The notes: generated by a model not told the origin, from the sequence alone. Positions 1 to 6,471 are shown, counted from the stretch's first letter. The stretch: 8,006 nt of DNA from Thiotrichales bacterium (GCA_024762895.1 JANTGN010000115.1:1-8006); one strand, 5' to 3'. Translations and numbers: made by a program.

Positions 1-494
1 GTGTCATAACCCAGATCCTGAATAACCTGAATAAGGGACCGATAATCGGATTCGGAAATCGTAGGGCTACGAGTCATGAGCCACACATAGTCACGCGCCT
101 GACGGCCAATAATGGTTTGGCTATATTCACTGTCCAGATACACAATGCGATAGTCCGCCTTGACCGGCCAGACAAACTGCATACCCCACAGGGCGTTGGT
201 CTGCGTATCCTTAATAAAGCCCTTGGGCTGATACTTTTTCAGCTCACCATCAAATCCACCTTCACGAAAGGTAAAGGTAGTAGCGACCGTACCATCATCA
301 TTCAGGGCATAGGTTTCCACCGCGTTATGGGCATTTTTTTCGATCGAGGTAGGAATGTTGGCGATCACATACCAGTCGCCCATAAATCGTTCCAGGTCTA
401 CATAATCAACCGTCTTCATGGGTGGATGGCTACTGCATCCAGCCAGCAGAGATAACAAACCAGCCGAAGAGATCACCTTGAGTATCCTCTTCAT
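1..494 (-). CDS. blc: Blc-type outer-membrane lipocalin lipoprotein, C-terminus cut by window edge
   Basis: The reading frame opens with ATG at 494 and runs to base 1 without a stop, giving 164 codons; E. coli Blc has about 177, so only a short tail is missing. A lipoprotein signal is clear: basic MKR, a hydrophobic stretch, then lipobox L17-A-G-C20. Ser21 at +2 fits sorting to the outer membrane. The lipocalin Gly-x-Trp signature is F37-M-G39-D-W41-Y, and the late segment YVWLMTRSPTIS resembles the last strand region of Blc. Blc-family lipocalins bind fatty acids or lysophospholipids at the inner face of the outer membrane. The gene is last of the six seen here; its start shares the A of TGATG with the stop of the preceding gene and has a GGGAGG Shine-Dalgarno. 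In this operon it probably carries or salvages the modified or damaged lipids. Family call is firm; ligand is inferred. Confidence 0.9.
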   Translation of the reverse strand, partial: MKRILKVISSAGLLSLLAGCSSHPPMKTVDYVDLERFMGDWYVIANIPTSIEKNAHNAVETYALNDDGTVATTFTFREGGFDGELKKYQPKGFIKDTQTNALWGMQFVWPVKADYRIVYLDSEYSQTIIGRQARDYVWLMTRSPTISESDYRSLIQVIQDLGYD

Positions 495-1165
495 CACAAC
501 ACCTCCCTGGCAGGTAGATAACGAATACGATAACCACCGTCTGTCACGCTCTGCAGCGCTAGCCAGTCCATCTCTGGTGTGTACCACAGGTCGATACTGC
601 GATCCTCGATCAGTATGCGATACTGCAGGGCTTCAACTAATTCACCATCAATCTCAATTGGACTTTCACCCAGCTCCACCACTTCCACCGCCTGATACTC
701 TCCGGTCTGTGTATTCAACAAGCGACTGGCCTTGAGAAGCTCTGGATCCCAGTAGGCAAAACTTCGTATACAGCCTTCCAGCGCCTGTGGGCCATCGTGA
801 GTTTCGACGACGAATTCATTCGCACCTGGTTTTGACTGTATAAAAAGATCCTTCCCATTATCATCGGTACGCGAATTGATATTGGCCAGACAGGATCCCT
901 TCCAGAATTCCTCTGTCTGGTGCTCATATCGATAAGCAGTGATAAAGAGTACCTTTACCTTGAAATTTGCTTCGACATTGACGCGCCTTCCGCCCTCTTC
1001 AGGCGTCAAACGAACCTTGTGATAACCGATTTCACGATCATCCAGAAAGACTCGGAACTGCCACTCCCTGTCGGTATTGGCCTGCGCCTCAAAGGACATA
1101 CCTGCCATCAACAGAACAGCGAAGAGTGAAACGCTCATCAGTACATACCTGAAAATACCGTTCAT
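494..1165 (-). CDS. Exported DUF6134-type protein of unknown function
   Basis: This 223-residue protein starts with a good Sec signal peptide: MNGIFRY, a hydrophobic core, then A-Q-A with likely cleavage after Ala29. The mature part begins with WQFRVFLDDREIGYHKVRL and ends with IDLWYTPEMDWLALQ...GGYRIRYLP. That pattern of a beta-rich chain with a closing Tyr/Trp-rich strand matches my memory of DUF6134/DUF3108-like periplasmic proteins. Two cysteines, C92 and C132, could form a disulfide. The start is well placed: GGAGGAG lies 5 nt upstream, and its ATG overlaps the upstream stop as ATGA. No catalytic residues are recognisable. It sits between a DUF1295 membrane protein and a lipocalin, so a periplasmic lipid-binding or accessory role is a guess from position. 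The coding call is secure; the family name is moderately secure; the function is unknown. Confidence 0.85.
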   Translation of the reverse strand: MNGIFRYVLMSVSLFAVLLMAGMSFEAQANTDREWQFRVFLDDREIGYHKVRLTPEEGGRRVNVEANFKVKVLFITAYRYEHQTEEFWKGSCLANINSRTDDNGKDLFIQSKPGANEFVVETHDGPQALEGCIRSFAYWDPELLKASRLLNTQTGEYQAVEVVELGESPIEIDGELVEALQYRILIEDRSIDLWYTPEMDWLALQSVTDGGYRIRYLPAREVL

Positions 1166-1959
1166 GACTGCTCCTCCATCACCAGATGCATTGACTGTTT
1201 TGGGCGACCCGGGAAAAAGGCATTGGTACGCTCGATATAATCCCGGTATTCAGGCCGTCGGCTGCCTATATCCTTTTCCATCAACACCACGCCAGATACC
1301 TTAAGTAACAGGAAGCTCATCAGTACTGGGGCATAGATCGTCCACCAGCCACCCGCGGGTACGGCCAGCAAGAAAAAGCCCCACCAGATGCAGAACTCAC
1401 CGAAGTAATTGGGATGGCGCGAGTAGCGCCACAGACCGGTATCCAGCACCTTGCCGTGATTTTTCTCATTTCGTTTAAATCGCAGTAACTGGTAATCGGA
1501 CACCGACTCGAAGATAAAACCCGCCAGCCACAGCATGATGGCGAACAAATCCAGCCAGTGAAACGAGGTTCTTAGCGTTAACGAAAACAACAAGGGAATA
1601 GAAATTATCCAGGCCAGCAAGCCCTGCAAACCAAAGATGATGTACAGACTCTTAATAGAAAAATAGGGTTCGTTGTTACGCCGTATTTCCTGGTAACGCC
1701 GATCCTCAGGCTCACCCCAGTTGCGCACGGTAAGATGGATTGAAAGTCTCAGTGCCCAAACGATCACCAGGGCCAAGACCACCCCATTAAAAAGATTGAC
1801 TCCAGGGCTATTCCAGACAAAGAAGATTGCCGCCGCCAGAAACATCAGGGACCAGAGGCTATCGACGATACTAACGTCCCGTCGAACCAGGCTATACAAC
1901 CAGGTAATAATACCCATGATCAGGATCAGGCTCAGCGTCTCAAAATATGTCATCCACAT
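1162..1959 (-). CDS. DUF1295 integral membrane protein (steroid 5-alpha-reductase / ICMT-like fold)
   Basis: This is a 265-residue polytopic membrane protein. The family hallmark is at residues 173-187, DTGLWRYSRHPNYFGEF, followed by a WWGFFLL helix; this C-terminal Arg/His/Pro/Asn/Tyr/Glu cluster is shared by DUF1295, steroid 5-alpha-reductases and isoprenylcysteine methyltransferases, where it lines the cofactor site. Hydrophobic segments lie near 6-25, 34-50, 57-75, 104-128, 134-154 and 189-225. I place the start at 1959 because AAGGAGAGG lies 3 nt before it and overlaps the TAA of the upstream gene; a longer ATG at 1998 would overlap that gene by 29 nt and has no such site. Members often accompany CFA-like methyltransferases in stress-induced lipid operons. 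A NAD(P)H-dependent reduction or methylation of a lipid is plausible, but the substrate is unknown. Confidence 0.88.
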   Translation of the reverse strand: MWMTYFETLSLILIMGIITWLYSLVRRDVSIVDSLWSLMFLAAAIFFVWNSPGVNLFNGVVLALVIVWALRLSIHLTVRNWGEPEDRRYQEIRRNNEPYFSIKSLYIIFGLQGLLAWIISIPLLFSLTLRTSFHWLDLFAIMLWLAGFIFESVSDYQLLRFKRNEKNHGKVLDTGLWRYSRHPNYFGEFCIWWGFFLLAVPAGGWWTIYAPVLMSFLLLKVSGVVLMEKDIGSRRPEYRDYIERTNAFFPGRPKQSMHLVMEEQS

Positions 1960-1969
1960 AAGCCTCTCC

Positions 1970-2500
1970 TTACCTAGCCTCAAGGTGTGTAAAACCATTA
2001 AAACGCTGTGACAGCATCATAAGGAGTGGCATTAGTACGGCCCAGCCGACGGCCAGCGCCAACAGGGCCTCAACGGTATTCACCATTTCTACCGCCCCCA
2101 GTCGATATCCCGCGTAATAAGCCAGTGGTCCACCGACCGCTCCAAAGATCACTGCAAGCACCCAGCGTCCCTTGAGCCAGCGAAGTGAGATATTTAAGGT
2201 GGTTGCAAACAGGGCCCACATTGCAACAATCCAGTGCGGTGCTAAGTCACTATGAAAGACCCCGTTTGCATAACTGAGCAGACCACTCCAGACCAGGAGG
2301 CTATCCCAGGCCGCCCCAATGAGTAGTGCTGCAAGAATCAGAATCAATTCGTCCCGCGGCTGGCTGGCACGAGAGAGATGAATCGCAACAATCCCGATCA
2401 CCAGTGCCGTTCCGAGCCAGTGCCAGCTACCGCTACCAGACAGGACGACGGCCATCCAGGCAATTTGAAATACCACATAGTTGATCAGAATGACCGCCAT
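1970..2500 (-). CDS. DUF2878 integral membrane protein
   Basis: This 176-residue, very hydrophobic protein has about six membrane segments (near 2-20, 26-43, 51-71, 89-107, 112-132 and 144-164). The fifth contains GGPLAYYAGYRLGAV, and an acidic residue sits in a membrane segment at AAWDSLL (Asp66); both look like DUF2878 (YwiC/YMF-unrelated, function unknown). The start at 2500 lies 4 nt after the methyltransferase stop, and the AGGGAAGGG in the end of that gene serves as its Shine-Dalgarno. A frame extension to 2683 exists but would lie inside the methyltransferase gene and gives a non-hydrophobic, cysteine-rich leader, so I rejected it. DUF2878 genes commonly travel with DUF1295 and CFA-like genes; the product is probably a partner in the same lipid modification, perhaps a carrier or anchor. 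Function is unknown. Confidence 0.85.
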   Translation of the reverse strand: MAVILINYVVFQIAWMAVVLSGSGSWHWLGTALVIGIVAIHLSRASQPRDELILILAALLIGAAWDSLLVWSGLLSYANGVFHSDLAPHWIVAMWALFATTLNISLRWLKGRWVLAVIFGAVGGPLAYYAGYRLGAVEMVNTVEALLALAVGWAVLMPLLMMLSQRFNGFTHLEAR

Positions 2501-2504
2501 GGGA

Positions 2505-3551
2505 TTACCCTTCCCTCCGGTTACTAAACCGGTAATGACTGACGAACCATTCCTGGCCCTGGTTATATCCAAAGAGTTCGGCACAGGCCATGAAGAACAT
2601 ACGCCAGCGCATCCACCAGATACCTGCAAAGTCCTTACCGTAGGTCTGCTCAAGAATGGGCCAGAGTTTCTGTCTGTTTTCATCCATATTCACCAGCCAG
2701 GCATTAGCGGTTTTCTCATAATGGCGACCATCCCATTGCCAACGTTTTTCCAGCCTCAGGTCATCCTGAAAAAATAGTGGCAGATCGGTACTGGGCATCA
2801 TGCCGCCTGAGAAAAAGTGCCGACTCATCCAGTCACTGGCCTCTTTATCTTCGAACAGATAGGGCGTGCTTCTGTGCACAAAGATATGCATAAAAAATTC
2901 ACCATCAGGCCTCAGCCATTGACTGATACGCTGAAACAGCCTTGGCCAGTTGCGCATATGCTCAAACATCTCAATCGAGATCACACGATCAAACCGACCC
3001 TCAGTCATAAAGTCATTCATATCGGCTGTAATGACCTGGATATTTTCAAGACCCGACTCACGCGCCTGTTCGCGTATAAACTGACCCTGCGTACTGGAAT
3101 TTGAAACCGCAGTGATGGTGCTATTGGGGTAGTGCCTACCCATCCATAGCGTCATTGATCCCCAGCCACAGCCCAGCTCAAGAATGTCCTGACCATCTTT
3201 CAGATTCGCACGTTGACAGCTTACTGCCAGGGCTGCGGCCTCGGCCTCACTGAGATGCTCCACACCCTCAGGCCAGTAACCACAACTGTATTTAAACTGG
3301 CTACCAAGAATTGGACGATAGAACTCTGTGGGCACTTCATAATGTTGTTCATTAGCCTTCTGCGGGACCTCCGCAATATTGGCCAGCAGCATTTGTTTAA
3401 TGAATGACGCCTGATCCTTTGCAAGCTGTTCGTTATCATCCGATTTGATATCAACAAGTCGCTGTTTTAGCAGGCGACGGATACCATGGCGAATCAGCGT
3501 ATCCGGCACCAGACCGTTTTCACTCAGTTCATGGGCGAGCTGTTTTTTCAT
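2505..3551 (-). CDS. CFA-synthase-family SAM-dependent methyltransferase
   Basis: The 348-residue protein is a class I SAM methyltransferase. Motif I is I123-LELGCGW-G131; the segment before it, Q69-HYEVPTEFY-78 followed by KYSC90GYW, matches the substrate-cap region of cyclopropane-fatty-acid synthases and still more the plant coclaurine-N-methyltransferase-like branch. The CFA active-site equivalents seem present: Cys90, Glu197 in MFEH, His222 in FMHIF, and Tyr278 in HYEKT. Cyclopropane synthases add a SAM methylene to a cis double bond in phospholipid acyl chains at the membrane; relatives such as UfaA add a methyl toward furan fatty acids. Length is slightly below E. coli Cfa (about 382), mainly at the N-terminus. 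The start overlaps the regulator stop as ATGA and has GGGAGGA upstream. Which lipid product is made cannot be decided here. Confidence 0.9.
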   Translation of the reverse strand: MKKQLAHELSENGLVPDTLIRHGIRRLLKQRLVDIKSDDNEQLAKDQASFIKQMLLANIAEVPQKANEQHYEVPTEFYRPILGSQFKYSCGYWPEGVEHLSEAEAAALAVSCQRANLKDGQDILELGCGWGSMTLWMGRHYPNSTITAVSNSSTQGQFIREQARESGLENIQVITADMNDFMTEGRFDRVISIEMFEHMRNWPRLFQRISQWLRPDGEFFMHIFVHRSTPYLFEDKEASDWMSRHFFSGGMMPSTDLPLFFQDDLRLEKRWQWDGRHYEKTANAWLVNMDENRQKLWPILEQTYGKDFAGIWWMRWRMFFMACAELFGYNQGQEWFVSHYRFSNRREG

Positions 3552-4486
3552 ATTTCCTCCCGGGTTGAATTGCCACCCTTACGAGGAGGCAGCGCACGAC
3601 GTATGACCTGAATACCACTGACCAGATCGGGACCTACAGGAATACCACCGGTATCCTCAATGACTTCACGACATTTTCCGGCGACCTCGCCGCCAATGAA
3701 CACCGGCACTTCGACCGTCTGGGTCAGCCCGGTTATCTGCATAGCGACTTCCATACAATGGGCATTAACGGAGCCAGACAGCACGATGCCATCGACACGT
3801 GTGCGAGCGATCACCAGAGGCAACTCATGCAGGGGCATATCCGCACCCAGAAGAATCAGGCGATAACCCCTTGCGTGGGCAGACAGGGCAAACAACAGGA
3901 GTCCAAACTCGTGATATTCACCAGGCAGACAGGCGGCAGCGATGACCGGCCCGTTGTTGTTGGCATTGCGATGATGGAACCGGGCACCCAGCTTATTACG
4001 CATGAAGACACTGAAGAAATGCTCCTCGGCAATACCACCTTCCAGCCCCGCACTCCAGCGTTCACCCAGCTCCTGCAACAAGGGCACGACCAGACGGCTG
4101 GTGACGATATCCACGGGGTACAGGGACATCGCCTCGTTATAGGTAGCATCCAGGACCGACTCGTCAAAGCGCGATATGGCCTCGATCATGGAGTGCCGAT
4201 ACTCATACCAGGCATCACCCGCGGCCTCATCCTCAATGCTCATCTCAACGGCGTGCAACTGCCTGGCGACACTACTAATGGTCACCCCCCTGCCCAGCTG
4301 CTCAAGGACCTGTTCGATTAATCGAACATCGGATTCGCTATATAAACGATGACCACTAGGTGTGCGCTCCGGGGTAATCAGGCCATAACGGCGCTCCCAG
4401 GCACGCAGGGTCACACTATTTACCCCCGTCAGCTCGGAGACCGCGCCGATAGGAAATAGCTTGCCGTTACCTGCCTGTACCGCCAT
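3548..4486 (-). CDS. MerR-type regulator with cobalamin-binding domain (CarH/LitR-like photoreceptor)
   Basis: The 312-residue protein has three parts. Residues 11-80 are a MerR winged helix with LRAWERRYGL and a GHRLYS wing. Residues about 92-170 are a four-helix cap carrying W144 and E155-H156. Residues about 178-300 are a Rossmann-like B12 domain with the E190-Y-H192-E-F-G195 motif (ExHxxG), whose His ligates cobalt, plus SGS and GGE loops. CarH/LitR proteins bind adenosylcobalamin in the dark, tetramerise and repress; light breaks the Co-C bond and releases DNA. The start is 4486, with AGAGG upstream; the ATG at 4519 lies in the promoter -10 and cannot be in the mRNA. The Trp to Glu-His spacing is x10 here, one residue longer than the Wx9EH I recall for Thermus CarH. 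It heads the lipid operon and probably represses itself. Confidence 0.92.
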   Translation of the reverse strand: MAVQAGNGKLFPIGAVSELTGVNSVTLRAWERRYGLITPERTPSGHRLYSESDVRLIEQVLEQLGRGVTISSVARQLHAVEMSIEDEAAGDAWYEYRHSMIEAISRFDESVLDATYNEAMSLYPVDIVTSRLVVPLLQELGERWSAGLEGGIAEEHFFSVFMRNKLGARFHHRNANNNGPVIAAACLPGEYHEFGLLLFALSAHARGYRLILLGADMPLHELPLVIARTRVDGIVLSGSVNAHCMEVAMQITGLTQTVEVPVFIGGEVAGKCREVIEDTGGIPVGPDLVSGIQVIRRALPPRKGGNSTREEI

Positions 4487-4499
4487 AACAACCTCTGCC

Positions 4500-4537
4500 T
4501 GTACTAAACTTGTACACATTTATAGAATACTTATACA
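4500..4537. promoter_or_regulatory. Candidate CarH-type operator: four TRTACA-like hexamers at 10-11 bp steps
   Basis: TGTACT (4500), TGTACA (4511), TATAGA (4521) and TATACA (4532) follow each other at 11, 10 and 11 bp, so all lie on one face of the helix. They cover the spacer, the -10 and the start point of the minus-strand promoter, where a repressor would block RNA polymerase. As I recall, the Thermus CarH operator has 11-bp direct repeats over its own promoter. The first two hexamers can also be read as a TGTAC-N7-GTACA dyad. The third copy is the weakest. Confidence 0.65.
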
Positions 4538-4547
4538 AACCCGTCAA
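4519..4547 (-). promoter_or_regulatory. Sigma-70 promoter of the regulator-lipid operon
   Basis: On the minus strand, TTGACG (4547-4542) and TATAAA (4524-4519) are separated by exactly 17 bp; each hexamer matches the consensus at five of six positions. Transcription should begin near 4512, leaving a leader of about 26 nt with AGAGG before the ATG at 4486. The promoter is embedded in the TRTACA ladder. Confidence 0.8.
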
Positions 4548-4571
4548 GCATTTTGTTTTATTTTCTTAAAG

Positions 4572-4603
4572 TTGACCTTTTTAAGCCATTTTATTGGTAT
4601 ATT
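4572..4603 (+). promoter_or_regulatory. Probable extended -10 promoter for the peroxidase-desulfidase genes
   Basis: TGG-TATATT at 4595-4603 has the TGn extension and a five-of-six -10. TTGACC at 4572-4577 is a good -35 sequence, but the spacer to TATATT is 20 bp, too long for normal use; with TGGTAT as the -10 it would be 17 bp. The extended -10 reading is preferred. Start point would be near 4610, giving a leader of about 60 nt. Confidence 0.5.
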
Positions 4604-4606
4604 ATC

Positions 4607-4623
4607 TATACGATATTTATACA
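4607..4623. promoter_or_regulatory. Candidate second operator: TATACG and TATACA 11 bp apart
   Basis: TATACG (4607-4612) and TATACA (4618-4623) have the same core and the same 11-bp step as the ladder over the opposite promoter. They lie on and just after the inferred start point of the peroxidase promoter, a normal repressor position. The region is AT-rich, so two such hexamers could arise by chance; the evidence is spacing and context only. Confidence 0.4.
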
Positions 4624-4668
4624 TATGATAATTTACCCCCAGACACATGCTGACCCCAGGAGGGCTCA

Positions 4669-5220
4669 ATGATGAAACAACTAATCTGGATGACCGCAAT
4701 AACACTGGTGGCTTTACCGGCGCTATCGGGAGAAATGAAACACCCCGTCAAACTCAACTTTGAGCTACGCAGCCTGAATGATGACCGTGTCGTTCAAATG
4801 GATAAGGAATACAACGGCAAGGTGATTCTGGTCGTCAACACCGCCAGTAAATGCGCCTTTACCGGTCAGTACGAAGGACTGGAGGCACTCTATGAAAAAC
4901 ACCGGGAAGATGGACTCGTCGTTCTGGGGTTTCCCTCTAACGACTTCGCCAACCAGGAACCCGGTACCGAAAAACAGATCCAGGATTTCTGTCGGACTAC
5001 TTATGGCGTCCAATTCCCCATGTTTCAGAAATCGCGAGTAACCCGCCGGAATGCAGACCCCTTATTCCGTGAACTTGGAGAGGCCGCCGGCGAGTATCCC
5101 CAATGGAACTTCCATAAATATCTGATTGATCGGGAGGGCAACCTGGTAGGCAGCTACGGCAGCTTCACCTCACCCAAAAATGGCAAAATGGTCAAAAAGA
5201 TCGAGTCCATACTCTTTTAA
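4669..5220 (+). CDS. Exported glutathione peroxidase family protein (Cys type)
   Basis: The 183-residue protein is a GPx/BtuE-type thiol peroxidase reducing H2O2 or lipid hydroperoxides. The peroxidatic cysteine is C62 in NTASKC62AFTGQY (encoded by TGC, not a selenocysteine TGA). The rest of the catalytic tetrad is visible as Q96 in NQEPG and W146-N147 in WNFHKYL. C108 in DFC108RTTYG is placed like the resolving cysteine of thioredoxin-dependent members. Unlike cytoplasmic GPx proteins it starts with a hydrophobic leader (residues 4-20, probable cleavage near ALS-GEM), so it is likely periplasmic. AGGAGG at 4658-4663 precedes two adjacent ATGs; the second, at 4672, is equally possible. It is divergent from the B12 regulator and 20 nt upstream of the next gene, so an operon is likely. 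A role against photo-oxidised lipids is inferred. Confidence 0.9.
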   Translation: MMKQLIWMTAITLVALPALSGEMKHPVKLNFELRSLNDDRVVQMDKEYNGKVILVVNTASKCAFTGQYEGLEALYEKHREDGLVVLGFPSNDFANQEPGTEKQIQDFCRTTYGVQFPMFQKSRVTRRNADPLFRELGEAAGEYPQWNFHKYLIDREGNLVGSYGSFTSPKNGKMVKKIESILF

Positions 5221-5240
5221 CCGGAAAAGCATCCATCGCT

Positions 5241-6185
5241 ATGAGCAAAATACAGATCGGTATCAGCAGCTGTCTGCTGGGCCAGGAGGTTCGACATGAC
5301 GGGGGCCATAAACGCAATGGCTATATCATCAATACACTCTCCAGGTATTTCGAATTCAGGCCCCTGTGTCCTGAAATGGCCATTGGCATGAGCGTTCCTC
5401 GCCCGACTATTCGACTGGTCAGGGACAATGGGGAGATACGCCTGGTCGGCAGCAAAGATCCCGAACTGGACGTGACAGACGCGATGAATCGTTTCAGCAT
5501 CCAGGCCGCCAGCCGCATGGACGACATCGCGGGTTATATCCTCAAAAAAGACTCCCCAAGCTGCGGCATGGAACGAGTCCGTATTTATAACGAAAAGGGA
5601 CACCCTGAGAAAAATGGTAGTGGCCTGTTTGCACATCACCTTAAGAGTGCCCACCCCTCGCTACCCATCGAAGAGGAAGGACGCCTCATGGACCCGGTAC
5701 TAAGGGAAAATTTCATCGAACGCGTGTTTGTTTATTACCGCTGGCAGAAAACTATCCGGGAGGGCCTGACAGTAGGCGGACTGATGGATTTCCATAGCCG
5801 CCACAAGTTCAACCTCCTGGCCCATAACGAGACCATCTACCGTGAACTAGGCCCCCTGGTAGCAGAAGCCAGGGCCGATAATATTGAGTCGATTGCCGCT
5901 CAGTACCTGGAAAAACTGATGCAGGGTATGAAGCGCCCGGCAACACGCAAACGACATACTAATGTACTGATGCATGTGATGGGGTTTATCAAGGAGGCCC
6001 TGACCGCTGATGATAAACAGGAAATGCTGGATATCCTGGATAAATATCGCCAGGGCCAGGTTCCCCTGATCGTTCCGGTTACCCTGCTGAAACACCATCT
6101 GCGTCGCAGCCCTCAACCCTACATTGAACAGCAGTACTATATGAATCCCTACCCGGAAGAATTGATGCTGAGGAACAACCTTTAG
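5241..6185 (+). CDS. DUF523-DUF1722 fusion, RudS/TudS-type desulfidase
   Basis: The 314-residue protein joins two domains. Residues 3-145 are DUF523, with SSC11LLGQEVRHDGGHKR, C43-P-E45 and K-DSPSC108G; the three cysteines are the expected ligands of a [4Fe-4S] cluster that accepts the sulfur, as in thiouracil desulfidase TudS. Residues about 160-305 are DUF1722 (YbgA), beginning near DFHSRHKFNLLAHNETIYRELG. Proteins with this fusion have been reported (RudS, from memory) to remove sulfur from 4-thiouridine in tRNA. In E. coli the DUF1722 protein YbgA is encoded next to photolyase phrB, another light link. It follows the peroxidase by 20 nt; the Shine-Dalgarno is weak (GGAAAA about 12 nt away), which suggests coupling to the upstream gene. 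Domains are certain, the tRNA role is by family, and light control is inferred. Confidence 0.9.
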   Translation: MSKIQIGISSCLLGQEVRHDGGHKRNGYIINTLSRYFEFRPLCPEMAIGMSVPRPTIRLVRDNGEIRLVGSKDPELDVTDAMNRFSIQAASRMDDIAGYILKKDSPSCGMERVRIYNEKGHPEKNGSGLFAHHLKSAHPSLPIEEEGRLMDPVLRENFIERVFVYYRWQKTIREGLTVGGLMDFHSRHKFNLLAHNETIYRELGPLVAEARADNIESIAAQYLEKLMQGMKRPATRKRHTNVLMHVMGFIKEALTADDKQEMLDILDKYRQGQVPLIVPVTLLKHHLRRSPQPYIEQQYYMNPYPEELMLRNNL

Positions 6186-6276
6186 TCACCCATCATTTCC
6201 CCGGCTGATTGATGGACTCAGGGAGACGCTAAGGGTAAGCTATCGCCCCTTAAAGTACCTCCCTCACACCAGACCT

Positions 6277-6305
6277 TTCCCAGGCGTAAGGAATAGAGGT
6301 AAAAT
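6277..6305 (+). promoter_or_regulatory. Probable tRNA-Arg promoter
   Basis: TTCCCA (6277-6282, four of six) and TAAAAT (6300-6305, five of six) are 17 bp apart. The start point would be near 6312, seven bases before the mature tRNA 5' end, which suits a short RNase P leader. The rest of the 133-bp gap after the desulfidase gene holds only a weak TAAGGG/CCCTTA inverted repeat with no T run. Confidence 0.45.
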
Positions 6306-6318
6306 CAATTGCTTACAT

Positions 6319-6395
<77 letters not shown>

Positions 6396-6454
6396 TATAA
6401 ATCCAGAAGAATCCCCAGATTTACCCTTCGCTTGCAATCTAGTCGAAGCCACCT

Positions 6455-6471
6455 GGATTCGAACCTCTGAC
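6455..6471 (-). repeat. Inverted 17-nt copy of the tRNA-Arg T arm
   Basis: These 17 bases are the exact reverse complement of 6365-6381, covering part of the variable loop and most of the T arm. The match stops sharply on both sides. It lies between a short inverted repeat, GTCGAAGC (6442-6449) and GCTTCGAC (6484-6491). In a read-through transcript it could pair with the tRNA T arm. It is too short to be a working tRNA. Confidence 0.85.

Noticed and set aside
117..455. Plus-strand frame opposite the lipocalin
   Set aside because: The minus-strand frame has a lipoprotein signal and lipocalin motifs. The plus-strand frame has neither family features nor a ribosome site.
1960..1998. Longer DUF1295 start at 1998
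   Set aside because: It would overlap the upstream gene by 29 nt. AAGGAGAGG sits right before the ATG at 1959.
2501..2683. N-terminal extension of the DUF2878 protein to 2683
   Set aside because: It would overlap the methyltransferase by about 180 nt and the added residues look like an out-of-frame shadow. The ATG at 2500 starts directly with a membrane segment.
4487..4519. Upstream ATG at 4519 adding 11 residues to the B12 regulator
   Set aside because: It overlaps the -10 hexamer (4519-4524), lies upstream of the inferred transcription start, and has no Shine-Dalgarno. The ATG at 4486 has AGAGG.
4852..4854. Possible selenocysteine in the glutathione peroxidase
   Set aside because: The peroxidatic position is encoded by TGC, a plain cysteine.
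6230..6252. Inverted repeat TAAGGG/CCCTTA as terminator of the desulfidase gene
   Set aside because: The stem is only 6 bp with an 11-nt loop, and no T run follows.
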